This document shows positions 15,477 to 24,989 of a stretch of DNA of 64,000 bases, one piece after another. The notes under the pieces are model-generated. The model had not been told where the DNA came from and made no database searches. It worked only from the letters and a program-made list of their open reading frames with translations. The position numbers and the translations under genes are program-made. The stretch covers positions 1 to 64,000 of the forward strand of contig JANYDW010000016.1 of assembly GCA_025363455.1 (NCBI GenBank), read 5' to 3'. The DNA comes from Oleiharenicola sp. (lineage in GTDB: Bacteria; Verrucomicrobiota; Verrucomicrobiia; Opitutales; Opitutaceae). Position 1 is the first letter of the stretch. Every line of letters begins with the position of its first letter.

Positions 15477-15968
15477 ATGAACCGGTGTCGTATGTGGTCT
15501 TCCGTTACGACACTTCTTTTCCTCTGCATGGCTTGCCGTCTCGGGGCAGCAGAAGACAAGCCCATCTCGATTTCGCTCGAGCGGACAGGGTGCTTCGGCA
15601 CATGCCCAAGCTACGTTCTGACCATTCTTCGTGACGGTAACGTGACGTTTGAGGGACGTGAATACGTGAAGAGCAAAGGTGTTTTCAGAAAGAAGATCGG
15701 GACGGCGACGCTGACATCGCTATTCAAGAAGATTGAAGAAATCCATTTCTGGGAGCTGGAAGATAGCTATCGAACCAAAATAAATCCTGATGGCAGTATT
15801 TCTATGATCACCGATATGCCGACCCAATACGTGACCGTGCGATCAGCCACGAAAAGCAAGAGGGTTGAAGACTACTACGGCACTCCTCCTGGAGTTAAGG
15901 ATTTGGAAAGATTGATCGATGAAGTTGCCGGCGTGTCCGAGTGGGTTGGCAAGGAAATGAAGCCTTAA
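15477..15968 (+). CDS. DUF6438-like secreted protein
   Basis: A 163-residue protein with a signal peptide (SSVTTLLFLCMACRLGAA) and the DUF6438-type segment ISLERTGCFGTCPSYVLTIL followed by DGNVTFEGREYV. Function of the domain is unknown. ATG 15477 is chosen because the signal peptide begins there; the ORF start at 15303 runs through a repeat element. The two cysteines in CFGTC could form a disulfide. It stands alone between repeats, and the more AT-rich codon use compared with the flagellar genes may point to transfer. Confidence 0.7.
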   Translation: MNRCRMWSSVTTLLFLCMACRLGAAEDKPISISLERTGCFGTCPSYVLTILRDGNVTFEGREYVKSKGVFRKKIGTATLTSLFKKIEEIHFWELEDSYRTKINPDGSISMITDMPTQYVTVRSATKSKRVEDYYGTPPGVKDLERLIDEVAGVSEWVGKEMKP

Positions 15969-16090
15969 CCAGTAGCAATGAGGATGTTCCGGAGGGGGCA
16001 GATATCTCCAGACCCACCAGGCGAAAAGACGACGCCCTGTCCAAAATCGGTCCGTTCATTCGTTGAATGAGTGGTCGAAGATCCATACCC

Positions 16091-16186
16091 ATGAGCAAAC
16101 AGAGATTCCTAAACGTCCCGGTCGCCGACCCGACCAAGTCGAGCAAGACCTTGAAACCGGCCAGGGATACTCGTGAAGCCGAATAA
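16091..16186 (+). pseudogene. Remnant of a VOC-family (glyoxalase-like) gene
   Basis: ATG at 16091 opens 31 codons whose start, SKQRFLNVPVADPTKS, resembles the first beta strand and helix of VOC/glyoxalase-fold proteins, before running into unrelated sequence and a stop. Full VOC proteins have about 130 residues. DUF1801 genes, two of which follow, are often found near VOC genes, which supports the reading. Similarity rests on about 16 residues, so this stays tentative. Confidence 0.35.
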
Positions 16187-16221
16187 TACTGTTGGGCAAT
16201 TCAAGCCATCACTTCCAAAGC

Positions 16222-16617
16222 ATGAAAATTGATACGAACATTCCCAAAGACATCGACGAGTACATCGCAGGATTTCCCGCTGAGGTTCAGGCCAAACTTC
16301 GAAAGGTGCGGACGACGATTGCGAAGGCAGCGCCCAGATCCAAAGAAGCCATCAAGTACCGGCTACCCACGTTTGTGCAGAACGGAAACCTGGTCCATTT
16401 CGGCGCCTTCCAGAAGCACATCGGCGTCTATGCGATGCCGACGGGACACGCGAAGTTCCAGCGCGAGTTAACGGCCTACGAGAGTGGCAAAGGTTCGGTC
16501 CAGTTTCCGATCGATAAACCGATTCCCTATGCGCTCATTGGCCAGATCGTGAAGTTCAGGGTGCAGGAAGACGCCGCGAAATCCGCCACCCGGAAGCAGA
16601 AACCCTCGCGCAGATGA
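16222..16617 (+). CDS. DUF1801 domain protein (YdhG-like)
   Basis: 131 residues. The pattern DIDEYIAGFPAEVQAKLRKVR, then EAIKYRLPTFVQNGNLVHFGAFQKHIGVY and FPIDKPIPYALIGQIVKFR is typical of DUF1801 proteins, small soluble proteins of unclear role (some are called iron chaperones). The start at 16222 puts the family's usual first residues at the N-terminus; the ORF opens at 16192. A Lys/Arg-rich tail ends the protein. It precedes another DUF1801-like gene by 39 nt in the same orientation. Confidence 0.75.
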   Translation: MKIDTNIPKDIDEYIAGFPAEVQAKLRKVRTTIAKAAPRSKEAIKYRLPTFVQNGNLVHFGAFQKHIGVYAMPTGHAKFQRELTAYESGKGSVQFPIDKPIPYALIGQIVKFRVQEDAAKSATRKQKPSRR

Positions 16618-16656
16618 TCGCGGTTCATTTTTAACGCCAAACCATATCTTCAAATC

Positions 16657-17136
16657 ATGAGTACTTCACCTCTGAACACCCAGTCCGTCACAGCGCGACG
16701 ATCGGCCGAAGCCCAGCTGCGCACCCTTGTCATCAAATTCGCGCCCGCACATGAACGGCTGGTAGGCGGAATGCGACGGTGGCTACGAAAACGTCTGCCC
16801 GCCGCCCATGAGGTGGTATATGAATACCGCGACTGCTTTGTCATCAGCTATTCACCGACCGAGCGCGGCTACGAGGGCGTTATTGCACTCCGCGGGAGCG
16901 CGGAAGGCGTCAGACTCTACTTCAATAGCGGCAAAGGATTGCCGGATCCGGCAAAATTGTTGCAGGGGTCCGGAAGCCAGGCTCGCTGGATCCCCGTGGA
17001 TGGCGCGTCCACTCTCGCTCGTCCGGCGGTCTTGCGGCTGGTCGACGCGGCCCTCGCCCGCAATCGCGTGCCGTTTGCGCGCACCGGCCGCGGCCCGGTG
17101 GTCATTCGTTCGAAATCGGCCAAGCAGAAGAGTTGA
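16657..17136 (+). CDS. DUF1801-like protein
   Basis: 159 residues; the segment LRKRLPAAHEVVYEYRDCFVISYSP, then GYEGVIALRGSAEGVRLYFNSGKGLPDP follows the DUF1801/YdhG fold pattern but is diverged from its neighbour. The C-terminus is basic. Function unknown. It may form a unit with the gene before it. A REP-like inverted repeat begins 17 nt after the stop. Confidence 0.65.
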   Translation: MSTSPLNTQSVTARRSAEAQLRTLVIKFAPAHERLVGGMRRWLRKRLPAAHEVVYEYRDCFVISYSPTERGYEGVIALRGSAEGVRLYFNSGKGLPDPAKLLQGSGSQARWIPVDGASTLARPAVLRLVDAALARNRVPFARTGRGPVVIRSKSAKQKS

Positions 17137-17152
17137 TTGGGACCATGTCGGA

Positions 17153-17223
17153 TGCAGGAGGGGCTTTATGCCCCGACTTGACCGATGGCGAGTGTAAGGT
17201 CTGAACATAAAGCCCCTCCCACA
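17153..17223. repeat. REP-like inverted repeat (GGAGGGGCTTTATG)
   Basis: Arms TGCAGGAGGGGCTTTATG (17153-17170) and the reverse complement of TGTGGGAGGGGCTTTATG (17206-17223), two mismatches, 35-nt spacer. A single related arm (GTGGGAGGGGCTTTACGCC) occurs at 30088-30106. It lies between convergent genes and might also terminate transcription. Confidence 0.7.
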
Positions 17224-17275
17224 TTCAAGCCGTTTGGCTCAAACCGAATTTGAAGACGTCCCTTGGGATTGCGTC

Positions 17276-18358
17276 CTACCCGACCAGCTGGCGCAGATCG
17301 GTCGCTACCCCTGCTTCCGCCAACGCGGTAGCCACCACTGCACCCACGGTCTCGTGGGCGTTGAAGTGTTCGTGGATCAGGTGACGCTCCGCTGTGCTCA
17401 TGGCCAGCGCGCACTCACAGGCGTCGGCCAATGACACCAGGTCACCGTGGCGGTAACGCACGATCAGGCCTTCGGCATGCAGATCCTCCAGCCGGCCCCC
17501 CTGCCGGGAATCCTCGCTGACGGGGACCATGCCAAGGCAGCCGGACCAGAATGGCCGGTCCGTGTGCGTCGCGCTCATGGCCGGCGTGGCGAACATCCGC
17601 CCCTCCGGGCACAAGCCAACCTTGTAGCGGTTCAGCGTGGCCCGCGCATCCACCGGCGTGCTGTGGTCGTAACTCGCCACGAAGCGGTCCTTGAATTTCG
17701 CCTTCAGGAAATCGAGCTGGCGCTGCCGGTGCGGCGTCAGGCCCATCTGCGAACCGAGGAAATAGATCCTTTCCTCAGGAGCTGCATTAAAATGCGCCTC
17801 GCCCGGAGCGAAATTCGCCACCCAGCTCCGATGATGGGTCAGGCAATCCCGCTTCAGCCGTGCGCGACCTTCCGCGACCAAGGGCGCCTCATCGTGGATC
17901 AGGACGTCGAGATAGGGTGCGATTGCGTTGAAACAGGGCATGGAGCGGCTCGCCTCGTCGAAGGCGTAGAACAGGTGTCACACGTCAGACTTCGCCAACA
18001 GGGCAAATACCTTGCCCGCCAGTTCTCCCAGCGCCTGCGGCTGGTGCGCCATCGTGATGAGCCAGCGCTCCTCGCCGGGTTCGCGCGGAGCCTTGGCCAG
18101 GTCAAGCAGCCCGGCCTTGCCGGTGACCCAGGCGGGGAGAAACTCGAGCTCAGGCTGGCGCAGCGCCGCAAAACAGCGGGTGTTCGCCGCATACCAGTCG
18201 CAATCCAGCCGCGCCTTGCGGAGCAGGTCGGGGTTGAGGGGATTGGTGACCAGCGGCCGCAAGTCCATGGCCGGCACCCGCGGTAGATAGGCCGCCGCCG
18301 GCTCGAGCCCAGCGGCCCACGCATTGAAATAGCAGACGCGGATACGGCGCGAGATCAT
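17276..18358 (-). pseudogene. CgeB-like glycosyltransferase with in-frame UGA
   Basis: Two ORFs in the same frame (18358-17978 and 17941-17276) make one 360-codon gene. The only break is a UGA at 17978-17980 in the context AKSDV-stop-HLFYAFDEASRSMPCFNAI. A TGG to TGA change would explain it. The C-terminal part has features of CgeB-type glycosyltransferases (THTDRPFWSGCLGMVPVSED, then GDLVSLADACECAL). It lies last in the glycosyltransferase island, 40 nt after the trifunctional gene. Readthrough or recoding cannot be excluded, but nothing suggests a selenocysteine element. Confidence 0.75.
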
Positions 18359-18398
18359 GGACGGTCAGACCAAAGGCGGATTCCCGGGTCGTCCAAGG

Positions 18399-21300
18399 CT
18401 AGCGCCGGGCCGGCTGTTTCTGGGTCCACTGACGGACCTGATATTGGGCCCGCTGCTGGAAGGCGGCCGAGAGACGGCCCGCGCCAAAGGGGGAGAAGAT
18501 ACTACTAACCCGCGCCATCAGATCACTGGTGCGCCCCGTGAGGTTTTCCAGGATCAAGGCACAAGCGAGCACTTCGCCAAAGTTCATGGCCGTTACCGCA
18601 TCGTTGGTCGGCGGCAGGGTGACTCCACTGATCGTCTTTTCGGGCAACGCCTGGAAGCCCAGTTCAATACCCAGCCCGAAGATGGCATTCGAAACATAAC
18701 CCCTGATGACATCGCGCACACCGGGGCCGGGCTCGGCCTGGGGCCATAATTCCTCGATCCGGGCGACGGAGAGTCGCACCACCTTGTCACAGGCAACCAA
18801 CAGTTCCGGCGTCGACATCCGGAAGCCCAGCCACCTTTGCACCTCCGGCCTGGGCCCGAGCTGCTTCGCGAGATGCAGCAGATTGGGCACACTGGTGGTG
18901 AAACTCCGGAGCAGTCCGTCAATGGAGATAGGTTTCAGGTGACGGCCCGTGGCCGAGCCCGTGACCTGGTTGGTCGCTCCCGCGGCGGTGAGACGATGCG
19001 CCAGTTCCAGCTCTTCCCAGCCCCATTTTTTGAAGGTCGGGTCGAAACGGAAGGCGTGGCGGTCAAACAACGATCGCTTGAAGGACCAGTTGTCCGTGTA
19101 CCATATCGTCCAGTCGACCGGGCCATGGTGATTGATCAACCGGGGATTTGCCCGAGCGCCGAGAATCTCGCCCAGCGGGCCGGAATCAACCCCCCACTCC
19201 AAGCTGCCGAGATGGGTCGACCCTTCCGCCCGGTTCTTGCGGTGGAAACGCCAGTGATCCTCGATGAAATTCCTGGTGGGCAAAATATCACTGTCGCAGA
19301 TAACGACGACTTCCCCGCGGGCCGTATCGATCCCGGCGTTCACCGCCGCCGCCCGGCCACGGTTTTCCTGCCGGTGCAGCCGGAACCGGTCGCCCAGTCC
19401 GGCGATACTGACCGGCACTTCGCTCCCATCATCCACGACCACCACTTCGAAGGGCACATTCGCCTTCTGGCCGGCGTAAGCCTCAAGCACCGGCTGCAGG
19501 AGATCCTGCCGGTTGAACGCCGGAATCACGACCGTCAGGGGCAACTGCGGGGCGGAGACGACTTCGACCGTTTGCTTCGGCTTGACCACGTAGATCAGGG
19601 TGTGGCCGAGCTCGTCAATCCGGGCCGCGGCCTCCGGCGGCTCATTGCGCACCGCCTGTTCCTCGTCGCGCACGTCTGGCGCGGAACCCGCCCCGGCCGT
19701 GGACCAGGTCGTGGTGCCGATCGCCCAGCCGGATTCGGCCAGGAGCGACCGGAACTCCGCCGGCGTGAAATCGTTGCGCCAAAGGGGATGGCGGTAGGCC
19801 GCACCCGGCCGGCGGGACACATGCCGCATGTTGAAATAGGAGACGATCAGGTGTCCGCCCGGCCGCAGCCGGCGCTGCAACTCGCGCAGGATCGCTTCCG
19901 GTCGCTCAATATACTCGAGGATGCCGGAGCAGACGATGACATCATACGGTTGTTCATCGAACAAAGGTATCCCCCGCTCGAGGTCGGCCGGCACCAGCCA
20001 GCCGCGACGGGCCGAGCGCACGGCCGATTCGCTGACATCGCACCCGTGGTAGGTCCAGGCAGGCGAAAGCGCCGCCCCGACCGTCCCGGCACTGCAACCG
20101 ATATCAAGCAGGCGCGAGCCACCGATGCCTTCGGCCAGTTCGACGATCTTGCGCAAGCGGCGGTGAAACACGTCGTAGTGGGCGGATTCCTTTTCCCACA
20201 CGCGGCGCGGGTCGTGGGCCGCCAGCCTGCTGCCGGAGACGGCCGGGACCGAGGCCACCGGGGCGCGATGAACCGCGACCGGCTGGGCCGGAGCCGGCTC
20301 GACGCGTGAGGCTTCAGCCGGTTCGCTGGCAGGTGCGAACAATTCCGGCCAGGCTTGCGGACCCCGGGCCGACGAGGCGGACAAAGCCGGCACCGCGCCC
20401 GTGGCGGGAACGATCCGGGCCAGCAGCTGGAAGTTTACCCGGGCCTTGGCCTGGATTTCCGGAATCGCCCGGGCGAGGTGCCCCTCGATCACCGTCGTGT
20501 CGACCAGCAACCGGCAGGCCAGCCGCCAGAGATTCCGCTGGTTCATTTCTCCCAACGGCAACACGAGATCGTGCAAGCCGAGACGCTCGAACCAGCCGTT
20601 CACCTTGAATTCATAGGCGATGCCGCCAACGGGGACCCCGGCGGTGGAAGCAAGGATAGCCGCATGCATGCGCGTCGAGAGGAAAGCGCGACACGTGCCC
20701 AGCACGCCCTTCAGCAGCCGGGGAGGAAGACTTTCGGTGCAGACGGCGGCGGAGCCCTTCTCCTCCATCAGGTCATAGACCTCACGCAGCGCGATGCTGT
20801 CGTCATTGCCGAGCTCCCGCTCCCGCTTCTGCACTCCGGGGTGGTTCTCGGGAGGAACCGTGGTGCCGATAAGCAGTACCGGGACCTTGAACTCGCGGAT
20901 TACCCGGTCAGCCACGCGGGCCATGTCACGGAAGGCCGAGGCCGGCGTGCCGGGATAGTGACGCACGGAAATACCCAGCGCGCCGCGCGGCCACCCATGG
21001 CGCTTCATCAGCCGGTCCACCTCGTCCGCCGGAGCGGGTGCGAGGTCGACCGCGAGGTCGGCGGTCAAGGCCGCATGGGGTGCAACCCCGGTGCGGTGCA
21101 TCCAGGAGAATGAAGGGACATCGCGGGCCCCGATGACCGGGATCCGCGCAAAGGTCGCCCGGGCCGCCAGGCGCAGGCCGGCGCTTTCAATCGGTCCCAA
21201 ACTCTGGCCCACCACGGCGACCCGCACGCCGGCATCAAGCGCCCAGTTGTAATGCAGCAAGCGAGAGAGAAAGACATAGGCGAACGGATTGCCCGGCGTG

Positions 21301-21608
21301 GCATTCAGGAAGTAGCCGCCGGTCGAGACCACGAGGTCGCTCCCGCGGTAGGCCGCCTTGAGTGCATCCAGTCGCGGGTCCAAGCCGTCAACAGCCGCGA
21401 GTTGGGCCTGCCATGATTCCTCGTCGAACGCCAGCACGTCGGGCAGCACGCGAACATCCGCGATGGATTCACACCCTTCCGGGAAGTGGGCGGCGATGGT
21501 AAGCTCGGCCTTGGGATACATGGCCCGCAGGCCGTCGAGCAGGCCCTCGAGGATGGCCCGATCGCCCGCGTTGTAGACCGACCAGATGTCAGAGATGAGG
21601 ATTTTCAC
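18399..21608 (-). CDS. Three-domain protein: polysaccharide pyruvyl transferase, methyltransferase, GT2 glycosyltransferase
   Basis: 1069 residues. Residues 1-400 form a polysaccharide pyruvyl transferase domain (ISDIWSVYNAGDRAILEGLL start; LSTRMHAAILASTAGVPVGGI at 311-330). After a Pro/Ala linker (400-460), a class I SAM methyltransferase follows, with motif I LLDIGCSAG at 500-508 and an LRPGGHL block. From 690 a family 2 glycosyltransferase has TVVIPAFNR, VVVDDGS near 723-729, CDSD at 771-774, and WGWEELELAHR. The C-terminal 170 residues are unassigned. It would add, methylate and pyruvylate sugars of a surface glycan; location next to flagellins suggests flagellin glycosylation. It overlaps the upstream gene by 4 nt. 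Confidence 0.85.
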   Translation of the reverse strand: MKILISDIWSVYNAGDRAILEGLLDGLRAMYPKAELTIAAHFPEGCESIADVRVLPDVLAFDEESWQAQLAAVDGLDPRLDALKAAYRGSDLVVSTGGYFLNATPGNPFAYVFLSRLLHYNWALDAGVRVAVVGQSLGPIESAGLRLAARATFARIPVIGARDVPSFSWMHRTGVAPHAALTADLAVDLAPAPADEVDRLMKRHGWPRGALGISVRHYPGTPASAFRDMARVADRVIREFKVPVLLIGTTVPPENHPGVQKRERELGNDDSIALREVYDLMEEKGSAAVCTESLPPRLLKGVLGTCRAFLSTRMHAAILASTAGVPVGGIAYEFKVNGWFERLGLHDLVLPLGEMNQRNLWRLACRLLVDTTVIEGHLARAIPEIQAKARVNFQLLARIVPATGAVPALSASSARGPQAWPELFAPASEPAEASRVEPAPAQPVAVHRAPVASVPAVSGSRLAAHDPRRVWEKESAHYDVFHRRLRKIVELAEGIGGSRLLDIGCSAGTVGAALSPAWTYHGCDVSESAVRSARRGWLVPADLERGIPLFDEQPYDVIVCSGILEYIERPEAILRELQRRLRPGGHLIVSYFNMRHVSRRPGAAYRHPLWRNDFTPAEFRSLLAESGWAIGTTTWSTAGAGSAPDVRDEEQAVRNEPPEAAARIDELGHTLIYVVKPKQTVEVVSAPQLPLTVVIPAFNRQDLLQPVLEAYAGQKANVPFEVVVVDDGSEVPVSIAGLGDRFRLHRQENRGRAAAVNAGIDTARGEVVVICDSDILPTRNFIEDHWRFHRKNRAEGSTHLGSLEWGVDSGPLGEILGARANPRLINHHGPVDWTIWYTDNWSFKRSLFDRHAFRFDPTFKKWGWEELELAHRLTAAGATNQVTGSATGRHLKPISIDGLLRSFTTSVPNLLHLAKQLGPRPEVQRWLGFRMSTPELLVACDKVVRLSVARIEELWPQAEPGPGVRDVIRGYVSNAIFGLGIELGFQALPEKTISGVTLPPTNDAVTAMNFGEVLACALILENLTGRTSDLMARVSSIFSPFGAGRLSAAFQQRAQYQVRQWTQKQPARR

Positions 21609-24600
21609 GATGAAGATTGGGCGAGCGCGATGACCTGCCGGTAATGTTTCTCAACCTGCGGCGCGATGACCTCGGGCCGGAAGCACTCCGCCACCGAGGC
21701 CTGGGCCGCGCCACTCAGGGATTCCGCGAACAAGGGCTGTTCCAACAGCCGCAAGGTCGCGTCAAACACCGCATCAGGTTGCGTGGGATCGACCAGCAGG
21801 CCGGTGCGTCCGGTCGCGATCATCTCACTCATGCCGCCGTTCCGGCTGCCGATCACCGGTGCGCCGGCTGCCATCGCCTCGAGGCACGCGTAAGGAAAGT
21901 TTTCCTTCCGCGAGGGCAGCAACACGGCGCCGGCGGTGGTGAGCTCTTCCGCGAGCTGCTCGCGGCCCAACGATCCGAGGATGTCGACGCGGGAGTGCAG
22001 GTCCGGCGGAATGCGCGACAAAAGGGTCTGCTTCATCGAGGCTCCGTCCGGCCCGGAGGCGGTGTCCGCTCCCGCCAGGCGCCAATGCACATCAGGTAGG
22101 CTGCGCATCACGCGCACCATGGGCGCGACCGCTTCGATCACCCCTTTTCTGGCTTCCAAGCGCCCGACGTAGAGCACAGTCCGGCCCGGCTGGCGGGCCG
22201 GCACCGCACCCGGGACAAACGGATTGGGAATCGCCTTCACCACGCCCTGGGGCAGGGCAAAAAGTTTCTCCACCTCGGGAATCAGCCAGCGCGATGGACT
22301 GGTGAAGCCCAAGGCGTTCCGGACGGCGATTCGCTCCAGCGCGTGCAGCGCCTCGACGAATCCGCCCGAGACCCCGGCGCCGTTCCAGGCAAAAACCAGC
22401 TTCGCGGGCGTATGGAATTTGACCACATACGGGACATCCGGGCAGACCGCCCGCACCAGCGCGGCCTCGCCGGCCCAGTCGGGCGCCTCGATGATGTCGG
22501 CGGCCAGCGACTTGTTGCTCTCGAGCGCCAGCGCGACGGTGTAGGCGCGATCGTAATATTCCTTCGCCTGGACCACCTGCTTCCGGTCGAAAGGTTCCTG
22601 CCAGAGATCGAGCGGCGCCGACCGGGTGTAGAGACGGACGATCCGCACGCCGTTGACGGTCGCCTCGGTGTCGGTTGAACCCAGCGAACGGGAAAGGACC
22701 GTCACCTGATGGCCGCGGGCCGCCAGCGCCGGCGCCAGATGGGCCACATAGGTGCCGATGCCGCCAAAGCCGGTTTCCGGCGGGAATTCCGAGGAGATGA
22801 AAAGAATCCGAAGCTTTTCGCCCGTCTCGCGGACCGGCGCGGCAGTCGGAGCAACCGGGGTCACCTTGGCCCCAGCCTGTTGGGCGCGCTCAAGTCCCTG
22901 GAGAAGCAGGCGGTCGGTCGGATGGTGGCCGAGCGCGCGTTCGAACGCCGCCGACGCGCGACCTCCCTCCCCGGCGGCGAGTAGAACCCGGCCGAGTGCT
23001 GACCACGTAGCCGGGTCATGCGGATCGGCGGTCACCGACCGCTCCAAGGCACCGGCAGAATCGGACAAACGCCCGACCTGCCACAAAGCGAGACCCAGCT
23101 CATACGCAAAATCGGCGCGTTGCGGGGCCAGTTCGGCAGCCCGGCTGAGCGCCTCCAGGCCGGCCGACCGGGTAAGGTTGCGCTCGGATTCGGCCTGCTT
23201 GTCGGCCAGGCGAAACGTGATCTGACCCAGCCAAAACGACGCGGTGGCCAGTTGCGGATCGATCTTGGTCGCGCGCAAGGCGAGGGCCCGGGCGGCGGGC
23301 AAATCGGCGTCAGCCATGTGGCGCATCACCGTTGAGAGCATGCGTTCGGCGGGGCGTTGCCGTGAATCGACCTGGCGGGCGGCCAGTTCAAGCAACGCGA
23401 TCCGTGAATCCCCGGGGGCAATCTCCCGGGCCTTGGCGATCATCTTGGTGCAAAGCTCAGGTTTGCCGCCCCCGAGGGCGACTTCGGCAATGACGAGGCA
23501 CGCATCGATCGAACGCGGGTTGACCTCGAGGGCCTGGCGGGCGAAATCGAGCGCGCCCCCGGCATCGCAATGGTGCAGGCGATGGCGTGCCTCGGCGGCG
23601 AGTTTGTCGAAAACCGGGCCGGCATCGGCCGCCGGCAACCCGAAGAAGGCCACGCCCTCGCGCAAGGCAACCAGTCCCGCTCCGCCCACCTGTGCGGCCA
23701 GCTGTGGCACTTGGGCGGGCGTGGCATCCCAGCACCACAGGCGCGGCGCCGGGAGGGAGGAGAGCTTGAGGGCACGCGTCGCGGCCGTGACGAAATAATC
23801 GGGCGACTCGCCTTCCGCGAAGGAAGAGGCGACCTGAACTCGCGGCAACGTGGCACAAATCCGGGCAAAATCGCCCGGCACGGTATCGTCGACCAGCACG
23901 CGAACCATCTCGGCCGTGCTGTGCAGTTTCTGCACATGCTCGTAGACCGCAAGAGCCGCCACATAGCGCGCGGTATTGCCTTTGAAGGGTGAACCCACGG
24001 ACTTGGCTGGCGCCGGCAGCGCGAACATCGGGTCCTCCCGACCGTCGAGCACGAGTTGCTCCAAAAGCTGGCGGCGGCGATTAAAATTCAGGTGTTGGTC
24101 AAACCAGCGGGCGGCAGCCTCGCCGATGCCCCTCGCCTCGGCGGGATGCGCGAGGTAGTGTCGGGCCTGTTCGACCAGTTCGCCGGCGTTGCCGTAGCTC
24201 ACGTATTCCCTGCCGTCCTGCCAGAGGGCACCCACGCCGGATTGCGGTGCGAGCCGGTCCATGAGCATGAGCGAACCGGCGGCGGTGATTTCGAGGGCGC
24301 GCAGGTTGAGATCGGCGTTGGCGGTGGCGTTCAGGCCAATCAACGAGGAGCCGTAAAACTCCAGCGACTCGCGCTGCGTGCCTTCGCGGAAGTTGAGCGG
24401 CAGCCCTGCACCCGCGAGCGCGCCGGCCAGCGCCAGGCGACGCTGATAAAGGTTGCTGGACTGACCGATGAGCACGACGCCGGCGGAGCGCTCGTCGCGC
24501 CGCACGCCCCGCACCACGCCGTCCCGATGCGGGAATGTCAGGCCCGGCAGCCAGGAAAGATTACGAATGCCCGCGGCCCGGAACAGCTCCAGGTGATGCC

Positions 24601-24970
24601 GGGTGTAGAGCATGATATGCCGGTCGAACTTCTGGGCCGTCAGGTAGCCGATCATGCCGAGGATCGGCTTGGTCATGTGGTGCGTGTCGGCGATGAGGGC
24701 AATCTTCGGACACTTGAAGGCGGCCAGATTTTTCGGGATGCTGAACCAGCTGGAGTCGACCAGGCACACAACGGCCTCGGGCTGCTGTTCGGCCGGCAAG
24801 CGGGCCGCGATGGCTGCCAGGTCATACTCGCCCTTCGGAGTCGCCAGCGAGATCACCCGACCATCGATGACACGATCCGAAAAGAACGGCCCGCAGTTTA
24901 CCTGCTCGTCCGAAAGAATTGGCGGAGCCATGTAGTGCGGGGCAGAAACGGTCGCGAGCAGGATGCGCAT
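21605..24970 (-). CDS. Large glycosyltransferase: CgeB-like domain, TPR region, GT4 domain
   Basis: 1121 residues from ATG 24970 (MRILLATVSAPHYMAPP); the ORF opens at 25084 but that extension lacks domain signal. Residues 1 to about 350 are a CgeB-like glycosyltransferase paralogous to the upstream gene. The centre (about 490-700) has TPR-like helical repeats (ALDFARQALEVNPRS, AYELGLALWQVGRLSDSAGAL). The C-terminal 380 residues are a GT4 transferase: FPPETGFGGIGTYVAHLAPAL, VLYVGRLEARKGV, and SRKENFPYACLEAMAAGAPVIGSRNGG with the nucleotide-sugar-binding glutamate region. Part of a three- or four-gene operon; ATGA overlap with the next gene. Probably glycosylates flagellin or a surface glycan. 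Confidence 0.85.
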   Translation of the reverse strand: MRILLATVSAPHYMAPPILSDEQVNCGPFFSDRVIDGRVISLATPKGEYDLAAIAARLPAEQQPEAVVCLVDSSWFSIPKNLAAFKCPKIALIADTHHMTKPILGMIGYLTAQKFDRHIMLYTRHHLELFRAAGIRNLSWLPGLTFPHRDGVVRGVRRDERSAGVVLIGQSSNLYQRRLALAGALAGAGLPLNFREGTQRESLEFYGSSLIGLNATANADLNLRALEITAAGSLMLMDRLAPQSGVGALWQDGREYVSYGNAGELVEQARHYLAHPAEARGIGEAAARWFDQHLNFNRRRQLLEQLVLDGREDPMFALPAPAKSVGSPFKGNTARYVAALAVYEHVQKLHSTAEMVRVLVDDTVPGDFARICATLPRVQVASSFAEGESPDYFVTAATRALKLSSLPAPRLWCWDATPAQVPQLAAQVGGAGLVALREGVAFFGLPAADAGPVFDKLAAEARHRLHHCDAGGALDFARQALEVNPRSIDACLVIAEVALGGGKPELCTKMIAKAREIAPGDSRIALLELAARQVDSRQRPAERMLSTVMRHMADADLPAARALALRATKIDPQLATASFWLGQITFRLADKQAESERNLTRSAGLEALSRAAELAPQRADFAYELGLALWQVGRLSDSAGALERSVTADPHDPATWSALGRVLLAAGEGGRASAAFERALGHHPTDRLLLQGLERAQQAGAKVTPVAPTAAPVRETGEKLRILFISSEFPPETGFGGIGTYVAHLAPALAARGHQVTVLSRSLGSTDTEATVNGVRIVRLYTRSAPLDLWQEPFDRKQVVQAKEYYDRAYTVALALESNKSLAADIIEAPDWAGEAALVRAVCPDVPYVVKFHTPAKLVFAWNGAGVSGGFVEALHALERIAVRNALGFTSPSRWLIPEVEKLFALPQGVVKAIPNPFVPGAVPARQPGRTVLYVGRLEARKGVIEAVAPMVRVMRSLPDVHWRLAGADTASGPDGASMKQTLLSRIPPDLHSRVDILGSLGREQLAEELTTAGAVLLPSRKENFPYACLEAMAAGAPVIGSRNGGMSEMIATGRTGLLVDPTQPDAVFDATLRLLEQPLFAESLSGAAQASVAECFRPEVIAPQVEKHYRQVIALAQSSS

Positions 24971-24989
24971 GGGAGGCCGTTGGCTGGAT

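Noticed and set aside
15895-16146. 83-codon minus-strand ORF
   Set aside because: Overlaps the end of the DUF6438 gene and the VOC remnant; no domain signal.
17978-17980. UGA as selenocysteine
   Set aside because: Protein family has no known Cys/Sec site here; expected residue is Trp; no stem-loop with features of a SECIS seen next to it.
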